Shown: positions 29,423 to 38,813 of the stretch, piece after piece
Layout: the number at the start of each line of letters is the position of its first letter
Position numbering within the stretch: position 1 is the stretch's first letter
From: Pseudomonadota bacterium
GTDB lineage: Bacteria; Pseudomonadota; Gammaproteobacteria; Acidithiobacillales; Acidithiobacillaceae
Length of the DNA stretch: 64,000 nt
Assembly: GCA_021821885.1 (NCBI GenBank)
Contig: JAKARO010000001.1
Coordinates: 85,906-149,905, forward strand
Reading direction: 5' to 3'
The notes under the pieces: generated by a model
What the model saw: only the letters and a program-made list of their open reading frames with translations
Databases searched by the model: none
What the model was told of the DNA's origin: nothing
Position numbers and translations under genes: made by a program

Positions 29423-31234
29423 GTGGGAATCAGCGGGGAGATGCGGTCGCCATCCCGGCGCCGCCTTCTATGGCAGTTTCTGGGGTCCATGCGGCTTGCC
29501 GTAAACCTTCTGGTGCTGCTGGCAGTTGCGTCGATCATAGGCACGGTTCTGCGCCAGCAGGAATCTTACAGTAGCTATGCATTCCGGTTTGGAGAATTCT
29601 GGTTCCAGGTCTACCGTGACCTTGGCGTTTACAACGTCTACCGTACCCTTTGGTACATGGGTATCGTAGGTTTTCTGGTTTTTTCTACAGCCACCTGCAT
29701 TACCCGTAACACTCCGCGGATGCTCAAGGAGATTCTGGAATTTCCGGTCCGCCAGCGGGAAGGCGCAATCCGTGCCCAGGAGCATTTTCTGGAGCTCCAT
29801 TCCGCACTTCCAGTGCCGGCACTGCAGGAGCGCCTGCTTTCCCTCCTGCGGGGTTACGGGTACCGGCCACGCACTGAAATCCGGGATGGGCTGTGCTACG
29901 TTGCGGCGCGCAAGGGGAAATTCAACCGTATCGGCTATTTTCTGACCCATCTGGCCATCATCACCATCTGTGGTGCCGCACTCTACAATGCAGATGTTCC
30001 TGTTCGCTGGGCCGAATGGATGGGCACCCTGGTACCGGAAACGAACTTTGACCTGCCTCTGCCCAAGATTCCCCATTCCGCCTGGATGCCGCTGCACAAC
30101 CTTGCCTACCGTGGAAGCGTAACCCTGCCGGAAGGAGATACGGCAGACGTGGTTTTCGAATCGGCCGGCGATGGCTATCTGGTGCAGAAGCTCCCTTTCC
30201 GCATCCATCTGAAGTCCTTCCATATAAAGTATTATTCTACAGGGATGCCCAGGGATTTTGTTTCGGATGTCGTCCTGTACGGACCCCAGGGCCAGGTACT
30301 GAAGTCGGGCCTGGTCCGTGTCAACCATCCCATGTCGTATGATGGCACCGAAATTTACCAGTCCAGTTTCAGCGATGGCGGCTCCCTGCTGCGCATGCGT
30401 TCCTTCCTTCTGGGGCTGCCTGCAATGGCGGCAGGAAAGCTTGTGGGAAAGGTGGGGCAGACCCTGAAAGCAGGCAGTTCTGGCTATTCTGTATCGCTCA
30501 AGAACTTCAAGATGACCAATGTGGTGCCATGGAGTTCCGTGGATGGACATGCCCATCCCGGAAGCCCCGTCATCAACCTCGGCCCGAGTTTTATCTATGT
30601 TGTCCATACGCCGCAGGGGGGAGCGGGGGAATTTAAAACCTATATGCTCCCCATCCACAGGGATGGCCAGAGTTTTTATGTGCAAGGTTTCCGTGCGACC
30701 CGGGGAGCACCATACACGTACGTTGCCATTCCAAACGGACCGCATGGGGGTATCTCGCTGTTTGTGGACTACCTGGCTGCTTTGCAGCAGGCCCTGAACG
30801 GAGGAGCCAACCCCACTCCTGCTGTGCTGACACAGGTGTTCCAGCAGGTCGCCGAGGTTGCTGCGCCCACGATGCCGCCTGAGAAGCAGGCCCTTTTTGT
30901 CCGGGATAGCATGCTGGCCATGACACAGATGCATGACTATCCGGCACCCTTCATCCTGCGCCTTTCCAGCTTTCACCATCGCTGGGCAGCCAGTCTTCAG
31001 GTGACGAAATGGCCAGGCACCATCGTGATTTACTGGGGCTGTGTAGCCCTGGTTCTGGGGATTTTTATCCTCTTTTACCTGCCACAGAAAAAAGTCTGGG
31101 CAGAACTGCGTGAAGACCCGGAGGGTGGCAGCCGGCTACTGCTGGGTGGAAGCGCAGACCGGAATAAACTGGAGTTCTCGCGCACATTTGAGTTCTGGCA
31201 GAAGAACTTGACCGATGCAACAGAGATCCATTAA
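29423..31234 (+). CDS. ccsB: Cytochrome c biogenesis protein ResB/CcsB (Ccs1 family)
   Basis: Ccs1/ResB pairs with CcsA/ResC to export and attach heme to apocytochromes c in System II. About 603 residues: N-terminal TMs (LLVLLAVASIIGTVL; MGIVGFLVFSTATC; IGYFLTHLAIITICGAALY), a large periplasmic domain, and a C-terminal TM near IVIYWGCVALVLGIFILFYLP. The GTG at 29423 was chosen because AGAGAGG lies five bases before it and it is downstream of the predicted transcription start. An ATG at 29441 is also in frame, while a TTG at 29360 lies inside the promoter. ccsA follows after 31 bases. Confidence 0.92.
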   Translation: MGISGEMRSPSRRRLLWQFLGSMRLAVNLLVLLAVASIIGTVLRQQESYSSYAFRFGEFWFQVYRDLGVYNVYRTLWYMGIVGFLVFSTATCITRNTPRMLKEILEFPVRQREGAIRAQEHFLELHSALPVPALQERLLSLLRGYGYRPRTEIRDGLCYVAARKGKFNRIGYFLTHLAIITICGAALYNADVPVRWAEWMGTLVPETNFDLPLPKIPHSAWMPLHNLAYRGSVTLPEGDTADVVFESAGDGYLVQKLPFRIHLKSFHIKYYSTGMPRDFVSDVVLYGPQGQVLKSGLVRVNHPMSYDGTEIYQSSFSDGGSLLRMRSFLLGLPAMAAGKLVGKVGQTLKAGSSGYSVSLKNFKMTNVVPWSSVDGHAHPGSPVINLGPSFIYVVHTPQGGAGEFKTYMLPIHRDGQSFYVQGFRATRGAPYTYVAIPNGPHGGISLFVDYLAALQQALNGGANPTPAVLTQVFQQVAEVAAPTMPPEKQALFVRDSMLAMTQMHDYPAPFILRLSSFHHRWAASLQVTKWPGTIVIYWGCVALVLGIFILFYLPQKKVWAELREDPEGGSRLLLGGSADRNKLEFSRTFEFWQKNLTDATEIH

Positions 31235-31265
31235 TCCGTAGTCCGTTGAGAAGGAGTGTTTAATC

Positions 31266-32441
31266 ATGGCCAATAGCCGTGCAGAAATTTGGGCGCCAGA
31301 ACTGCCCTACGCCTCCCGTACTTGGCGGGATACCATTACCCGATCTGCTCCCTGGGCGATTGCCTTGACAGCAGCTACTGCATTTATCGTATTTCAGTAC
31401 GGGGCACAATTTGGCATTTGGAAGTATACGGTGCTTATATGCTGGTACCTGGCACTGCTTGTAGCCGGATCCCTTTGGCGTTCGATACAGTGGGCAGTTC
31501 CAGCTGTGGTTATCCCGGCACTGGCGGCCGTATGGATGTACAGCGCTGGCCAGACGCCAGAAAATAGCTGGATTCTCCGTTATTTTCTGCAGGGCCTTGC
31601 CGCTGTCCTGTGGATGGGCGGTTTGCTGCTGCTGGCTACAGCAGCCTATGTTCTTCATGTCCTGATGAAGAACGAGACGGTAGGGCGCTGGGCAACGCGA
31701 CTGACCTGGGCCGGCACCCTTATGGGATTTATAGGACTGGGTGTCCGCTGGCGCGAAACCTATATTGGCCATCCTTCCTGGGGGCATATACCGGTAAGCA
31801 ACCTCTGGGAAGTTTTTGTCCTCTTCTGTGCATCGACCTCCCTGTTCTATCTCTATTATGAGCAGCGCTACCGGGCCCGCGCACTGGGCGCTTTCGTTAT
31901 GCCACTGGTTGCATCCGCTGTGGGATTCCTGCTATGGCTGACTTTTGCCCAGCATATGGACCGGATTGAACCGCTAATCCCGGCCCTGCAGAGTTTCTGG
32001 ATGAAGCTGCATGTCCCGATGATGTTTGTCGGATATGCCAACTTCACCGTTGCCAGTCTTGTTGGCCTTGCGTATCTGCTTACAAAGCGTTCGGCAGTCC
32101 GCGGCGGTACCCTGTCCAAGATGATGCCGGCACCGGAAATCATGGACGACGTGATGTACAAGGCCATTGCCTTTGGCTTCCTGTTTTTTACGACAGCGAC
32201 CATTCTGGGTGCGGTATGGGCCGCAAAAGCCTGGGGGGGGTTCTGGTCCTGGGATCCAAAGGAAACCTGGGCCCTGATCGTTTGGCTCAACTATGCCGGC
32301 TATCTCCATGCAAGGGTGGTAAAAGGCTGGCGTGGCACCAATATGGCCTGGTGGTCTTTTATGTCCATCTGGGTGGTCACCTTCTGTTTCCTGGGGGTGA
32401 ACCTGTTCCTGTCCGGTCTTCATTCTTACGGGAAACTGTAA
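31266..32441 (+). CDS. ccsA: Cytochrome c biogenesis protein CcsA (ResC family)
   Basis: CcsA is the heme-handling half of System II cytochrome c synthase. The 391 residues contain several TM segments and the diagnostic tryptophan-rich WWD motif as WGGFWSWDPKETWALIVWL, plus flanking histidines (HVPMMFVGYANF and YLHARVVKGWRG) likely to ligate heme. It begins 31 bases after ccsB with a GGAG ribosome site. A strong intrinsic terminator follows at 32518. A System II pair fits a bacterium with many c-type cytochromes. Confidence 0.95.
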   Translation: MANSRAEIWAPELPYASRTWRDTITRSAPWAIALTAATAFIVFQYGAQFGIWKYTVLICWYLALLVAGSLWRSIQWAVPAVVIPALAAVWMYSAGQTPENSWILRYFLQGLAAVLWMGGLLLLATAAYVLHVLMKNETVGRWATRLTWAGTLMGFIGLGVRWRETYIGHPSWGHIPVSNLWEVFVLFCASTSLFYLYYEQRYRARALGAFVMPLVASAVGFLLWLTFAQHMDRIEPLIPALQSFWMKLHVPMMFVGYANFTVASLVGLAYLLTKRSAVRGGTLSKMMPAPEIMDDVMYKAIAFGFLFFTTATILGAVWAAKAWGGFWSWDPKETWALIVWLNYAGYLHARVVKGWRGTNMAWWSFMSIWVVTFCFLGVNLFLSGLHSYGKL

Positions 32442-32517
32442 GAAAACTGCCACCATTGCAGATGGGGGCTCCCGTACGTTCGTGGGGGCACCCGCAGCTT
32501 GCGGTGCTGTCTTAATG

Positions 32518-32565
32518 AAAACCCCGCTCCATGGCTTTCCGCCACTGGAGCGGGGTTTCTTGTTT
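32518..32565 (+). terminator. Intrinsic terminator after ccsA
   Basis: A 14-base arm (32518-32531, AAACCCCGCTCCA core) pairs with 32546-32558 (TGGAGCGGGGTTT) across a 14-base loop, and is followed by TTTCTTGTTT. It is the clearest terminator in the window. A smaller hairpin (GCAC-CGCA / TGCGGTGC, about 32488-32510) lies just before it. Confidence 0.9.
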
Positions 32566-32802
32566 CTGGGTGCTTTCAACCGCCAGAAAAGACGGTTCCA
32601 GTTCCGGTAGGGGGTCTGTTTGCGTCCGGCGGGTCCGTCAGCCTGTCCGTGCCTGAAGTTCCCTTGCGGACCGTGCCACAGCCGTATAGGGACAGGCCCG
32701 GACGGGTCATGGTTTGGCCGGTACCCGTGCACTGGATGGGAGTGCAGCGGGCATGGCACTGCTGCCGTGCTTCCTCTCTCCCCCTGTTTTAACCGGTTCC
32801 TT
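32566..32802. other. Gene-free gap between the ccsA terminator and an MFS gene
   Basis: About 237 GC-rich bases between convergent genes. Short frames exist on both strands (for example a 44-codon minus-strand frame), but none has a ribosome site or a recognisable product. Several GTGCC/GGCAC words recur (near 32681, 32723 and 32754), without forming a clear repeat. Confidence 0.4.
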
Positions 32803-34026
32803 TCAGGATCTGTTCCGGAAAAAGTGGATAAAAAAAAGCAGGTACAGGCCCTGAAGTCCGGCGGCGATCAAAAAGGGCCAGGCCAGCAGGCTGGCTTCAT
32901 AAAACAGCGAGGCCAGAACCGGTCCTGCTGCCCGGGGTACCTGTATGGAAAGACTGTTAACGGTTGCTGCGAGTCCACGGTGGCGGCTGTTGGCAAGCCC
33001 AAGGAAAAGTGCCTGACGGGAACCCGCACTGCCCTGGTTCATGGCTGCTCTAAGCACAAAAAGAACCATGGCCAGCCAGAATGTGGGTGCAAAGGGAATT
33101 CCCACCAGCAGCAGTATTCCGGCAAAACGCAGGCGCAGGACGGTTCCGGTCAGACCAAACTGGCGGATCAGCCGAATTCCATAGAGAGACATGAATGCCG
33201 CGGAAAAAAAAGCCACGGCCATGCCCGGCCCTATGAGGGAGGGACCCGCGCCAAAGCGCAGATAAAGCCAGTAGGACATAAGCGGGCCGATCATGCCAAT
33301 ACCGAAACCGTTCAGGCTGTTGATTCCGGCAAACACAAGCATGGGCTTCCAGTATCCCGCACGAGTATTTCCATCACCGGTGTGTTCTGGCCCACCATCA
33401 TGTGGCGGGGCTATCATGGGGGTTCTGGCAGGTAGAGGCTCCTTGGCGCCATGCAGGAAGATCAGGCAAAGTACGGCGCCCAGAAGCACGACAGCGAAAA
33501 GGGTCCGGTAGGCCCCGGCCGGCGACAGCCACTGGAAGAGCAAAGGCGGAAAGGCGGCCAGAAGGGCTCCTGTACCCATGCCCAGAAAACCCAGGGTGGT
33601 ATTGAGGTGAAAAATTCTTCCCCACATCCCATGGGGAATGGTACGGGAGAGCCAGGACTGTTCAGCAGGAGCAAAAGGGCCTGCACTTCCATTGGCCCCC
33701 CGGCCAAACCCTCCCAGTATGGCGGCTAGCCACAGAACAGCCGTATTTGTGCTGGAAACAGCAAGAGCGGCGGCCAGGATCTGCAGGAATTCATAGCCGA
33801 CCAGGAAGGTTTTGGCCCCAAAACGGTCACTGGCAGGGCCTACCAGAAGGGTAACGCCGGCTCCCAGCAGGAGACTGGTGGAAAAGAGAACACCAATGGC
33901 GGAGGGTGTCCAGCGCAGCGCATGAAGATAGAGGGAAAAATCCACCACCAGGACACCCTGGCCTACACTGCGGGCAGCCCGTGCAGCCATCAGAAGGCGT
34001 GTGGAAGGTGGAATTGCCAGGGCCAT
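32803..34026 (-). CDS. Major facilitator superfamily transporter, 12 TM
   Basis: A 407-residue MFS protein with twelve predicted TM segments and a central charged loop (GAKEPLPARTPMIAPPHDGG). The loop 2-3 signature is recognisable as GPASDRFGAKTFLVGYE, close to the general G-x-x-x-D-R-x-G pattern. Nothing in the sequence indicates the substrate; it may be an efflux permease. It ends near the convergent ccsA terminator and lies 24 bases downstream of panD, so it is likely co-transcribed with panD. A link to pantothenate or beta-alanine is possible but unsupported. Confidence 0.85.
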   Translation of the reverse strand: MALAIPPSTRLLMAARAARSVGQGVLVVDFSLYLHALRWTPSAIGVLFSTSLLLGAGVTLLVGPASDRFGAKTFLVGYEFLQILAAALAVSSTNTAVLWLAAILGGFGRGANGSAGPFAPAEQSWLSRTIPHGMWGRIFHLNTTLGFLGMGTGALLAAFPPLLFQWLSPAGAYRTLFAVVLLGAVLCLIFLHGAKEPLPARTPMIAPPHDGGPEHTGDGNTRAGYWKPMLVFAGINSLNGFGIGMIGPLMSYWLYLRFGAGPSLIGPGMAVAFFSAAFMSLYGIRLIRQFGLTGTVLRLRFAGILLLVGIPFAPTFWLAMVLFVLRAAMNQGSAGSRQALFLGLANSRHRGLAATVNSLSIQVPRAAGPVLASLFYEASLLAWPFLIAAGLQGLYLLFFIHFFRNRS

Positions 34027-34050
34027 GGGCAGGGCCAGGGTATATCAGCC

Positions 34051-34413
34051 CTAGTGGGGAGAAATGTTGAGGGGCCGGTTTTTCTGGTCGACGTGGATAA
34101 TGGTTGGAGATCTTCCCTGCGCCTCTTCCTGGGTCATCTGCGCATAGGCGGCAATGATTAGAACGTCGCCAGGAGCAACCCGGCGAGCGGCAGCCCCATT
34201 GACGGATATGGTCCCGGTTCCCGCTGGCGCACTGATGGCATAGGTGGTGAAGCGCTCACCGTTATTGACATCATATATGTGAATCTGCTCGAAGGGCAGG
34301 ATTCCGGCGCAGGCCAGGAGATCTGCATCAATGGCGCAGGAACCTTCATACTCCAGTTCTACGGCGGTAACCCGCACACGGTGGATCTTGCTTTTCAGCA
34401 GGGTCAATAGCAT
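34051..34413 (-). CDS. panD: Aspartate 1-decarboxylase proenzyme
   Basis: PanD makes beta-alanine from aspartate for pantothenate and CoA. It is made as a proenzyme that cleaves itself between Gly24 and Ser25 to create the pyruvoyl group. Here the site reads EYEGSCAID with Gly24-Ser25 in the exact positions. Other motifs are the N-terminal K9-I-H-R, NNGERFTTYAI and NGAAARRVAPGDVLIIAAYA. The length of 120 residues is normal (about 126). It is divergent from the proton ATPase gene across 203 bases. Confidence 0.97.
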   Translation of the reverse strand: MLLTLLKSKIHRVRVTAVELEYEGSCAIDADLLACAGILPFEQIHIYDVNNGERFTTYAISAPAGTGTISVNGAAARRVAPGDVLIIAAYAQMTQEEAQGRSPTIIHVDQKNRPLNISPH

Positions 34414-34581
34414 TCCTGACAGTCCTCATAAACTCGTTATTTCCCCGCCCTGGTCCTGGCAGTAAAAGCTGCAGGGTCGACCAGGGTGAGTGGGCCGGGG
34501 TATCCACATCCCAGGATACCAGCATGGCAAATGTTACCGCCTCTGGCCTTTCCCAGGGAAGTACGCCGCCACAGGAGCCAC

Positions 34582-34587
34582 TATAAT
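34582..34587 (+). promoter_or_regulatory. Perfect -10 box (TATAAT) upstream of the P-type ATPase
   Basis: TATAAT lies 29 bases before the ATPase ATG. At 16-18 bases further upstream only weak -35 candidates (AAGTAC) are seen, so the promoter may need an activator. The other bases of 34414-34616, between divergent panD and the ATPase, show no gene. Confidence 0.45.
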
Positions 34588-34616
34588 GTGGGTACAAGTC
34601 ATGGAGAATACAGAAA

Positions 34617-36917
34617 ATGGCCGCTAACCACTGTTCCGGCCTGAGCGGCCAGGAAGCCCAGGCCCTTCTCAGGCAGTATGGGCCCAATGTCATAGAAAGT
34701 CCGAGGCAGCGTCCCTTTTACGCGCTACTGCTCCGGTTCTGGGCTCCAGTTCCATGGATGCTCGAGCTGGCTCTTGTACTGGAAATGGTTCTTGGGAAAT
34801 GGCCGGAAGCTGCCATTATCGGCCTGCTTCTTCTGTTTAATGGCATGCTGGGATTTTCACAGGAGCGCCGGGCACAGGTTGCCCTGGAACTTCTGCGTGA
34901 ACGGTTGCACATCCAGAGCCGGGTATGCCGGGATGGCCGCTGGATGACCCTGCCTGCTGCAGGGCTGGTCCCGGGAGACCTGGTCTACCTGCGGATGGGG
35001 GATATTGCCCCTGCAGATCTCCGTATTCTTAGCGGGCAGCTGCTGGTGGATGAATCCGCCCTCACGGGGGAATCGCTTCCTGTCGAACGCGAAGCCGACG
35101 GCTCTGTCTATTCGGCCTCCATCATCCGGCGGGGAGAAGCCTCAGCACATGTTGTTGCCACGGGGGGCAGAAGCTATTTTGGCAAAACGGCAGAGCTGGT
35201 GCGGACGGCCGGGGCCAAAAGCCATCTGGAAATGCTGGTGCTTTCCATCGTGCGCTACCTCGTAGCAATGGACGTGATTCTGGTGGCGGCGATTCTGGTG
35301 GCAGCCGTCTGGACGTCCACTCCCCTGGGAGAAATATTGCCCTTTGCCCTGATCCTTCTCGTTGCGTCCGTTCCGGTTGCGCTACCTGCCACCTTTACGC
35401 TCGCCACGGCCATGTCATCCATGCATCTCACCCGGCAGGGCATCCTCGTAACCCGGCTGGCGGCTATCGAGGAAGCCGCCGCCATGAGCGATCTCTGCAG
35501 CGACAAGACCGGTACCCTTACCCAGAACCGGCTGGACCTGTCTGGGGTCCGGAGTTTTATGGATCCTCCCGATGAGGGGCATATCCTGGCAATGGCGGCA
35601 CTGGCGAGCGATTCAGCTACCCAGGATCCTATTGATCTGGCCATTCTGGCAGCCGTTGCAGAGAGGTCTCCCCCGCTTCCCGAACGGACAGCTTTTGTTC
35701 CGTTTGATCCTGCAACCAAGCGATCAGAAGCAGAGTTTGTATGCCACGGAGAATCCTGGAAGGTCATGAAAGGTGCCCCGGGAGTGATTGCCGGGCTCTG
35801 CCAGACTGTCGGAAATTCCTGGGAAAAAGAAGTGGAAGATCTGGCCGCGACTGGAGCCAGGGTGCTGGCGGTAGCGGCCGGTCCAGCGGACCGGATCGCA
35901 CTGCTGGGGCTTTTGGCCCTGGCGGATCCTCTGCGGGGGGACGCCGTGGATCTGGTCCGGCGTCTGGAGAGTATGGGCATCCAGGTTCGGATGGTATCGG
36001 GCGATGCCCCTGCCACGGCTTCCCATGTGGCAGAGGCCCTGGGCCTCAAGGGGCGAACCTGTGGACGGAGTGCCTTGCAGGAAGACTGTGGGGTATATGC
36101 GGGCGTGTTCCCAGAAGACAAGTTCCATCTGGTTCAGAACCTCCAGAAACGGGGCCGGATTGTGGGGATGACCGGAGACGGTGTGAACGACGCCCCTGCC
36201 CTTCGCCAGGCAGAAATGGGAGTTGCGGTGCAGAATGCCACTGATGTGGCCAAGGCGGCTGCCAGCCTGGTTCTTATGCAGCCCGGGCTTCAGGGCGTCG
36301 TGACGGCTGTGGAAACCGGGCGCCGGGTCTACCAGCGGATGCTGACCTATACCCTTAACAAGATTGTCAAGGTTTTCCAGGTGGCACTCTTTCTTGGGCT
36401 GGGGTTCCTGTTTTTCCACCGGTTTGTCGTAAGCCCGCTCCAGGTGCTGCTCCTCCTTTTTGCCAACGATTTCGTCACGATGTCTCTCGCCGGAGACCAT
36501 GTGCGCCCCTCCCCCCGCCCCGACCGCTGGGACATCCGCGCGCTTGTGGGTGCGTCTCTGGTGGTAGCTATTGCGTGGCTGATCTATATTTTTCTGGTCT
36601 ATGGAGCCGGCCAGGTGATGCGGCTTGGCCACCCGGCCTGCCAGAGTCTGGATTTTCTCGGTCTGGTTTTTTCGGGTCTTGCAAATGTCTTCCTGGTGCG
36701 GGAGCGGGGCCATCTTTGGGCCTCCCGTCCAGGGCGTTTCCTCGTCCTTGCCACAGTGGTGGATATCGCCGTCGTCAGCCTGATGGCCTGGGCAGGATGG
36801 CTGATGGCCATGCTGCCGGTGGGTGCCATCCTCGGACTGCTGCTGGTAACCCTGATGTACACACTTTTGCTGGACCAGATCAAGGTCCCTGTCCTGCGCT
36901 ACCTGCAAGTGGCTTGA
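34617..36917 (+). CDS. Plasma-membrane proton-efflux P-type ATPase (P3A family)
   Basis: The 766-residue pump couples ATP hydrolysis to proton export. It shows the actuator motif TGES, the phosphorylation site D296 in SDKTGTLT, the nucleotide-domain KGAP and the hinge GDGVNDAPAL. The TM4 motif VPVALPATFTLA and the short N-terminus without metal-binding CxxC domains point to the P3A proton pumps of fungi, plants and some acidophiles, not to metal or calcium pumps. Ribosome site GGAGA lies nine bases upstream. Proton export would help keep the cytoplasm near neutral in acid. Substrate is inferred from family resemblance. Confidence 0.9.
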   Translation: MAANHCSGLSGQEAQALLRQYGPNVIESPRQRPFYALLLRFWAPVPWMLELALVLEMVLGKWPEAAIIGLLLLFNGMLGFSQERRAQVALELLRERLHIQSRVCRDGRWMTLPAAGLVPGDLVYLRMGDIAPADLRILSGQLLVDESALTGESLPVEREADGSVYSASIIRRGEASAHVVATGGRSYFGKTAELVRTAGAKSHLEMLVLSIVRYLVAMDVILVAAILVAAVWTSTPLGEILPFALILLVASVPVALPATFTLATAMSSMHLTRQGILVTRLAAIEEAAAMSDLCSDKTGTLTQNRLDLSGVRSFMDPPDEGHILAMAALASDSATQDPIDLAILAAVAERSPPLPERTAFVPFDPATKRSEAEFVCHGESWKVMKGAPGVIAGLCQTVGNSWEKEVEDLAATGARVLAVAAGPADRIALLGLLALADPLRGDAVDLVRRLESMGIQVRMVSGDAPATASHVAEALGLKGRTCGRSALQEDCGVYAGVFPEDKFHLVQNLQKRGRIVGMTGDGVNDAPALRQAEMGVAVQNATDVAKAAASLVLMQPGLQGVVTAVETGRRVYQRMLTYTLNKIVKVFQVALFLGLGFLFFHRFVVSPLQVLLLLFANDFVTMSLAGDHVRPSPRPDRWDIRALVGASLVVAIAWLIYIFLVYGAGQVMRLGHPACQSLDFLGLVFSGLANVFLVRERGHLWASRPGRFLVLATVVDIAVVSLMAWAGWLMAMLPVGAILGLLLVTLMYTLLLDQIKVPVLRYLQVA

Positions 36918-37068
36918 TGGACGTCTGGAACCCGGCAGTTCCTGGACCGGCATATTCCCGGAATGGAGAACAGGAACAGGAGATACCCGGAGGGGGTCCC
37001 TGGCAGAGGGCTTTTCAGGTTAAAATGGCACTTTTGTTCGCCAGGATCACAACAGGAAGGAAGCCGCC

Positions 37069-38736
37069 ATGGCCCAGTATGTTTTTACGATGAACCATCT
37101 CAGCAAGGTGGTTCCCCCCAAACGGGTTCTGCTGAAAGACGTTTCCCTGTCCTTTTTCCCTGGCGCAAAAATTGGTGTTCTGGGACTCAATGGTGCCGGC
37201 AAGTCTACCCTCCTCAAAATCATGGCGGGCGTAGACACAAATTACGAGGGGGAGGCGAGCCCCATGCCGGGGATCAGGATTGGCTACCTGTCCCAGGAGC
37301 CGCAGCTGGACCCGCAAAGAACCGTGCGGGAAGCTGTAGAAGAGGGTCTAGGTGAAATTTTTGGCGCCCAGAAAGCACTGGAAGCCGTATACGCGGCTTA
37401 CGCCGAGCCAGAAGCCGATTTTGATGCACTGGCGGCGGAGCAGGCGAGACTGGAAGCCATTATCGCCGCCAGTGACGGCCACCAGGCCGGACAGCAGATG
37501 GAAGTGGCCGCGGATGCGCTACGTCTGCCCCCCTGGGATGCAGTTGTAGGAAATCTCTCTGGCGGAGAAAAAAGGCGGATTGCCCTATGCCGTCTGCTGA
37601 TCAGCCGACCGGACATGCTCCTGCTGGATGAACCCACCAACCACCTCGATGCCGAATCAGTGGAATGGCTTGAGCAGTTTCTCCAGCGTTTCCCCGGGAC
37701 TGTGGTGGCCGTTACCCATGACCGGTATTTTCTGGACAATGCTGCGGAATGGATCCTGGAACTGGACCGCGGACAGGGTATCCCATGGAAGGGCAACTAT
37801 TCCTCCTGGCTTGAGCAGAAAGAGAAGCGTCTGGAACTGGAAGCCCGCACTGAGGCTGCCCGGATAAAAGCCATGAAACAGGAACTGGAATGGGTACGCC
37901 AGAGTGCGAAAGGGCGGCAGAGCAAGAGCAAGGCCCGTCTCTCCCGTTTCGAGGAGCTGAGTTCCTACGAATACCAGACCCGGAATGAAACCCAGGAAAT
38001 TTTTATTCCGGTTGCGGAGCGCCTGGGGAATGAGGTAATAGAGTTCAAGGATGTGGCCAAGGGCTTCGGCGACCGGCTTCTTTTTGAAAACCTCAATTTC
38101 AGGATCCCGCCAGGTGCGATTGTCGGGATTATCGGTCCCAATGGTGCGGGAAAATCCACCTTTTTCAGGCTGATTACGGGGCAGGAGCACCCGGATGCCG
38201 GGGAGATAGTCCTTGGCCCTACCGTGCACCTGGCTTACGTAGACCAGTCACGGGATGCCCTGGATGGGAAAAAGAACGTGTGGGAAGAAATTTCCGGAGG
38301 GGTGGATATTCTCACCATAGGCCGGTTCGAGATTCCCTCCAGGGCCTATTGCGGCCGTTTCAACTTCAAGGGAGGCGACCAGCAGAAACTGGTGGGGCAG
38401 CTTTCGGGAGGGGAAAGAGGGAGACTGCATCTTGCCAAAACGCTGCTTTCCGGGGGGAACGTCCTGCTTCTGGATGAACCATCCAACGACCTGGATGTGG
38501 AGACCCTGCGGGCTCTTGAGGACGCACTTCTGGAGTTTGCCGGTACTGTCATGGTCATTTCCCATGACCGCTGGTTTCTGGACCGCATCGCCACGCACAT
38601 TATCGCCTTTGAGGGAGATGCCCATGTGGAATTTTTTGCGGGAAACTACCAGGAATATGAGGCCGACAAACGCCGCAGGCTGGGTGACGATGCGGCGCGA
38701 CCGCACCGCCTCCGTTACAAGCCGGTAGCCCGGTAG
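37069..38736 (+). CDS. ettA: ABC-F translational throttle protein EttA
   Basis: EttA binds the ribosomal E site and gates entry into elongation according to the ATP/ADP ratio. It has no TM segments. The 555 residues contain two ABC domains: Walker A GLNGAGKST and GPNGAGKST, signatures LSGGEKRR and LSGGERGR, and Walker B LLLDEPTNHLD and LLLDEPSNDLD. The arm and the P-site tRNA interaction linker (KQELEWVRQSAKGRQSKSKARL) are typical of EttA and separate it from Uup. A -10-like TAAAAT (37021-37026) lies upstream. Confidence 0.96.
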   Translation: MAQYVFTMNHLSKVVPPKRVLLKDVSLSFFPGAKIGVLGLNGAGKSTLLKIMAGVDTNYEGEASPMPGIRIGYLSQEPQLDPQRTVREAVEEGLGEIFGAQKALEAVYAAYAEPEADFDALAAEQARLEAIIAASDGHQAGQQMEVAADALRLPPWDAVVGNLSGGEKRRIALCRLLISRPDMLLLDEPTNHLDAESVEWLEQFLQRFPGTVVAVTHDRYFLDNAAEWILELDRGQGIPWKGNYSSWLEQKEKRLELEARTEAARIKAMKQELEWVRQSAKGRQSKSKARLSRFEELSSYEYQTRNETQEIFIPVAERLGNEVIEFKDVAKGFGDRLLFENLNFRIPPGAIVGIIGPNGAGKSTFFRLITGQEHPDAGEIVLGPTVHLAYVDQSRDALDGKKNVWEEISGGVDILTIGRFEIPSRAYCGRFNFKGGDQQKLVGQLSGGERGRLHLAKTLLSGGNVLLLDEPSNDLDVETLRALEDALLEFAGTVMVISHDRWFLDRIATHIIAFEGDAHVEFFAGNYQEYEADKRRRLGDDAARPHRLRYKPVAR

Positions 38737-38813
38737 ACGGAGTGGCCCGGTTTGACGCATGCATACCGGTTGGTATTATGTGCTTTCCGGCCAAAAAACC
38801 TGAGGAGCAGTTT

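Noticed and set aside
29468..30979. A 503-codon minus-strand frame opposite ccsB
   Set aside because: Antisense to a clear ResB-family gene; the peptide has no recognisable domain.
32600..32760. A 44-codon minus-strand frame after the ccsA terminator
   Set aside because: No ribosome site, no hydrophobic leader, and composition like the surrounding non-coding sequence.
37021..37045. Sigma-54-like TGGCAC...TTCGCC before ettA
   Set aside because: The GG to GC distance is off by one base, and the TTGC -12 element is not present.
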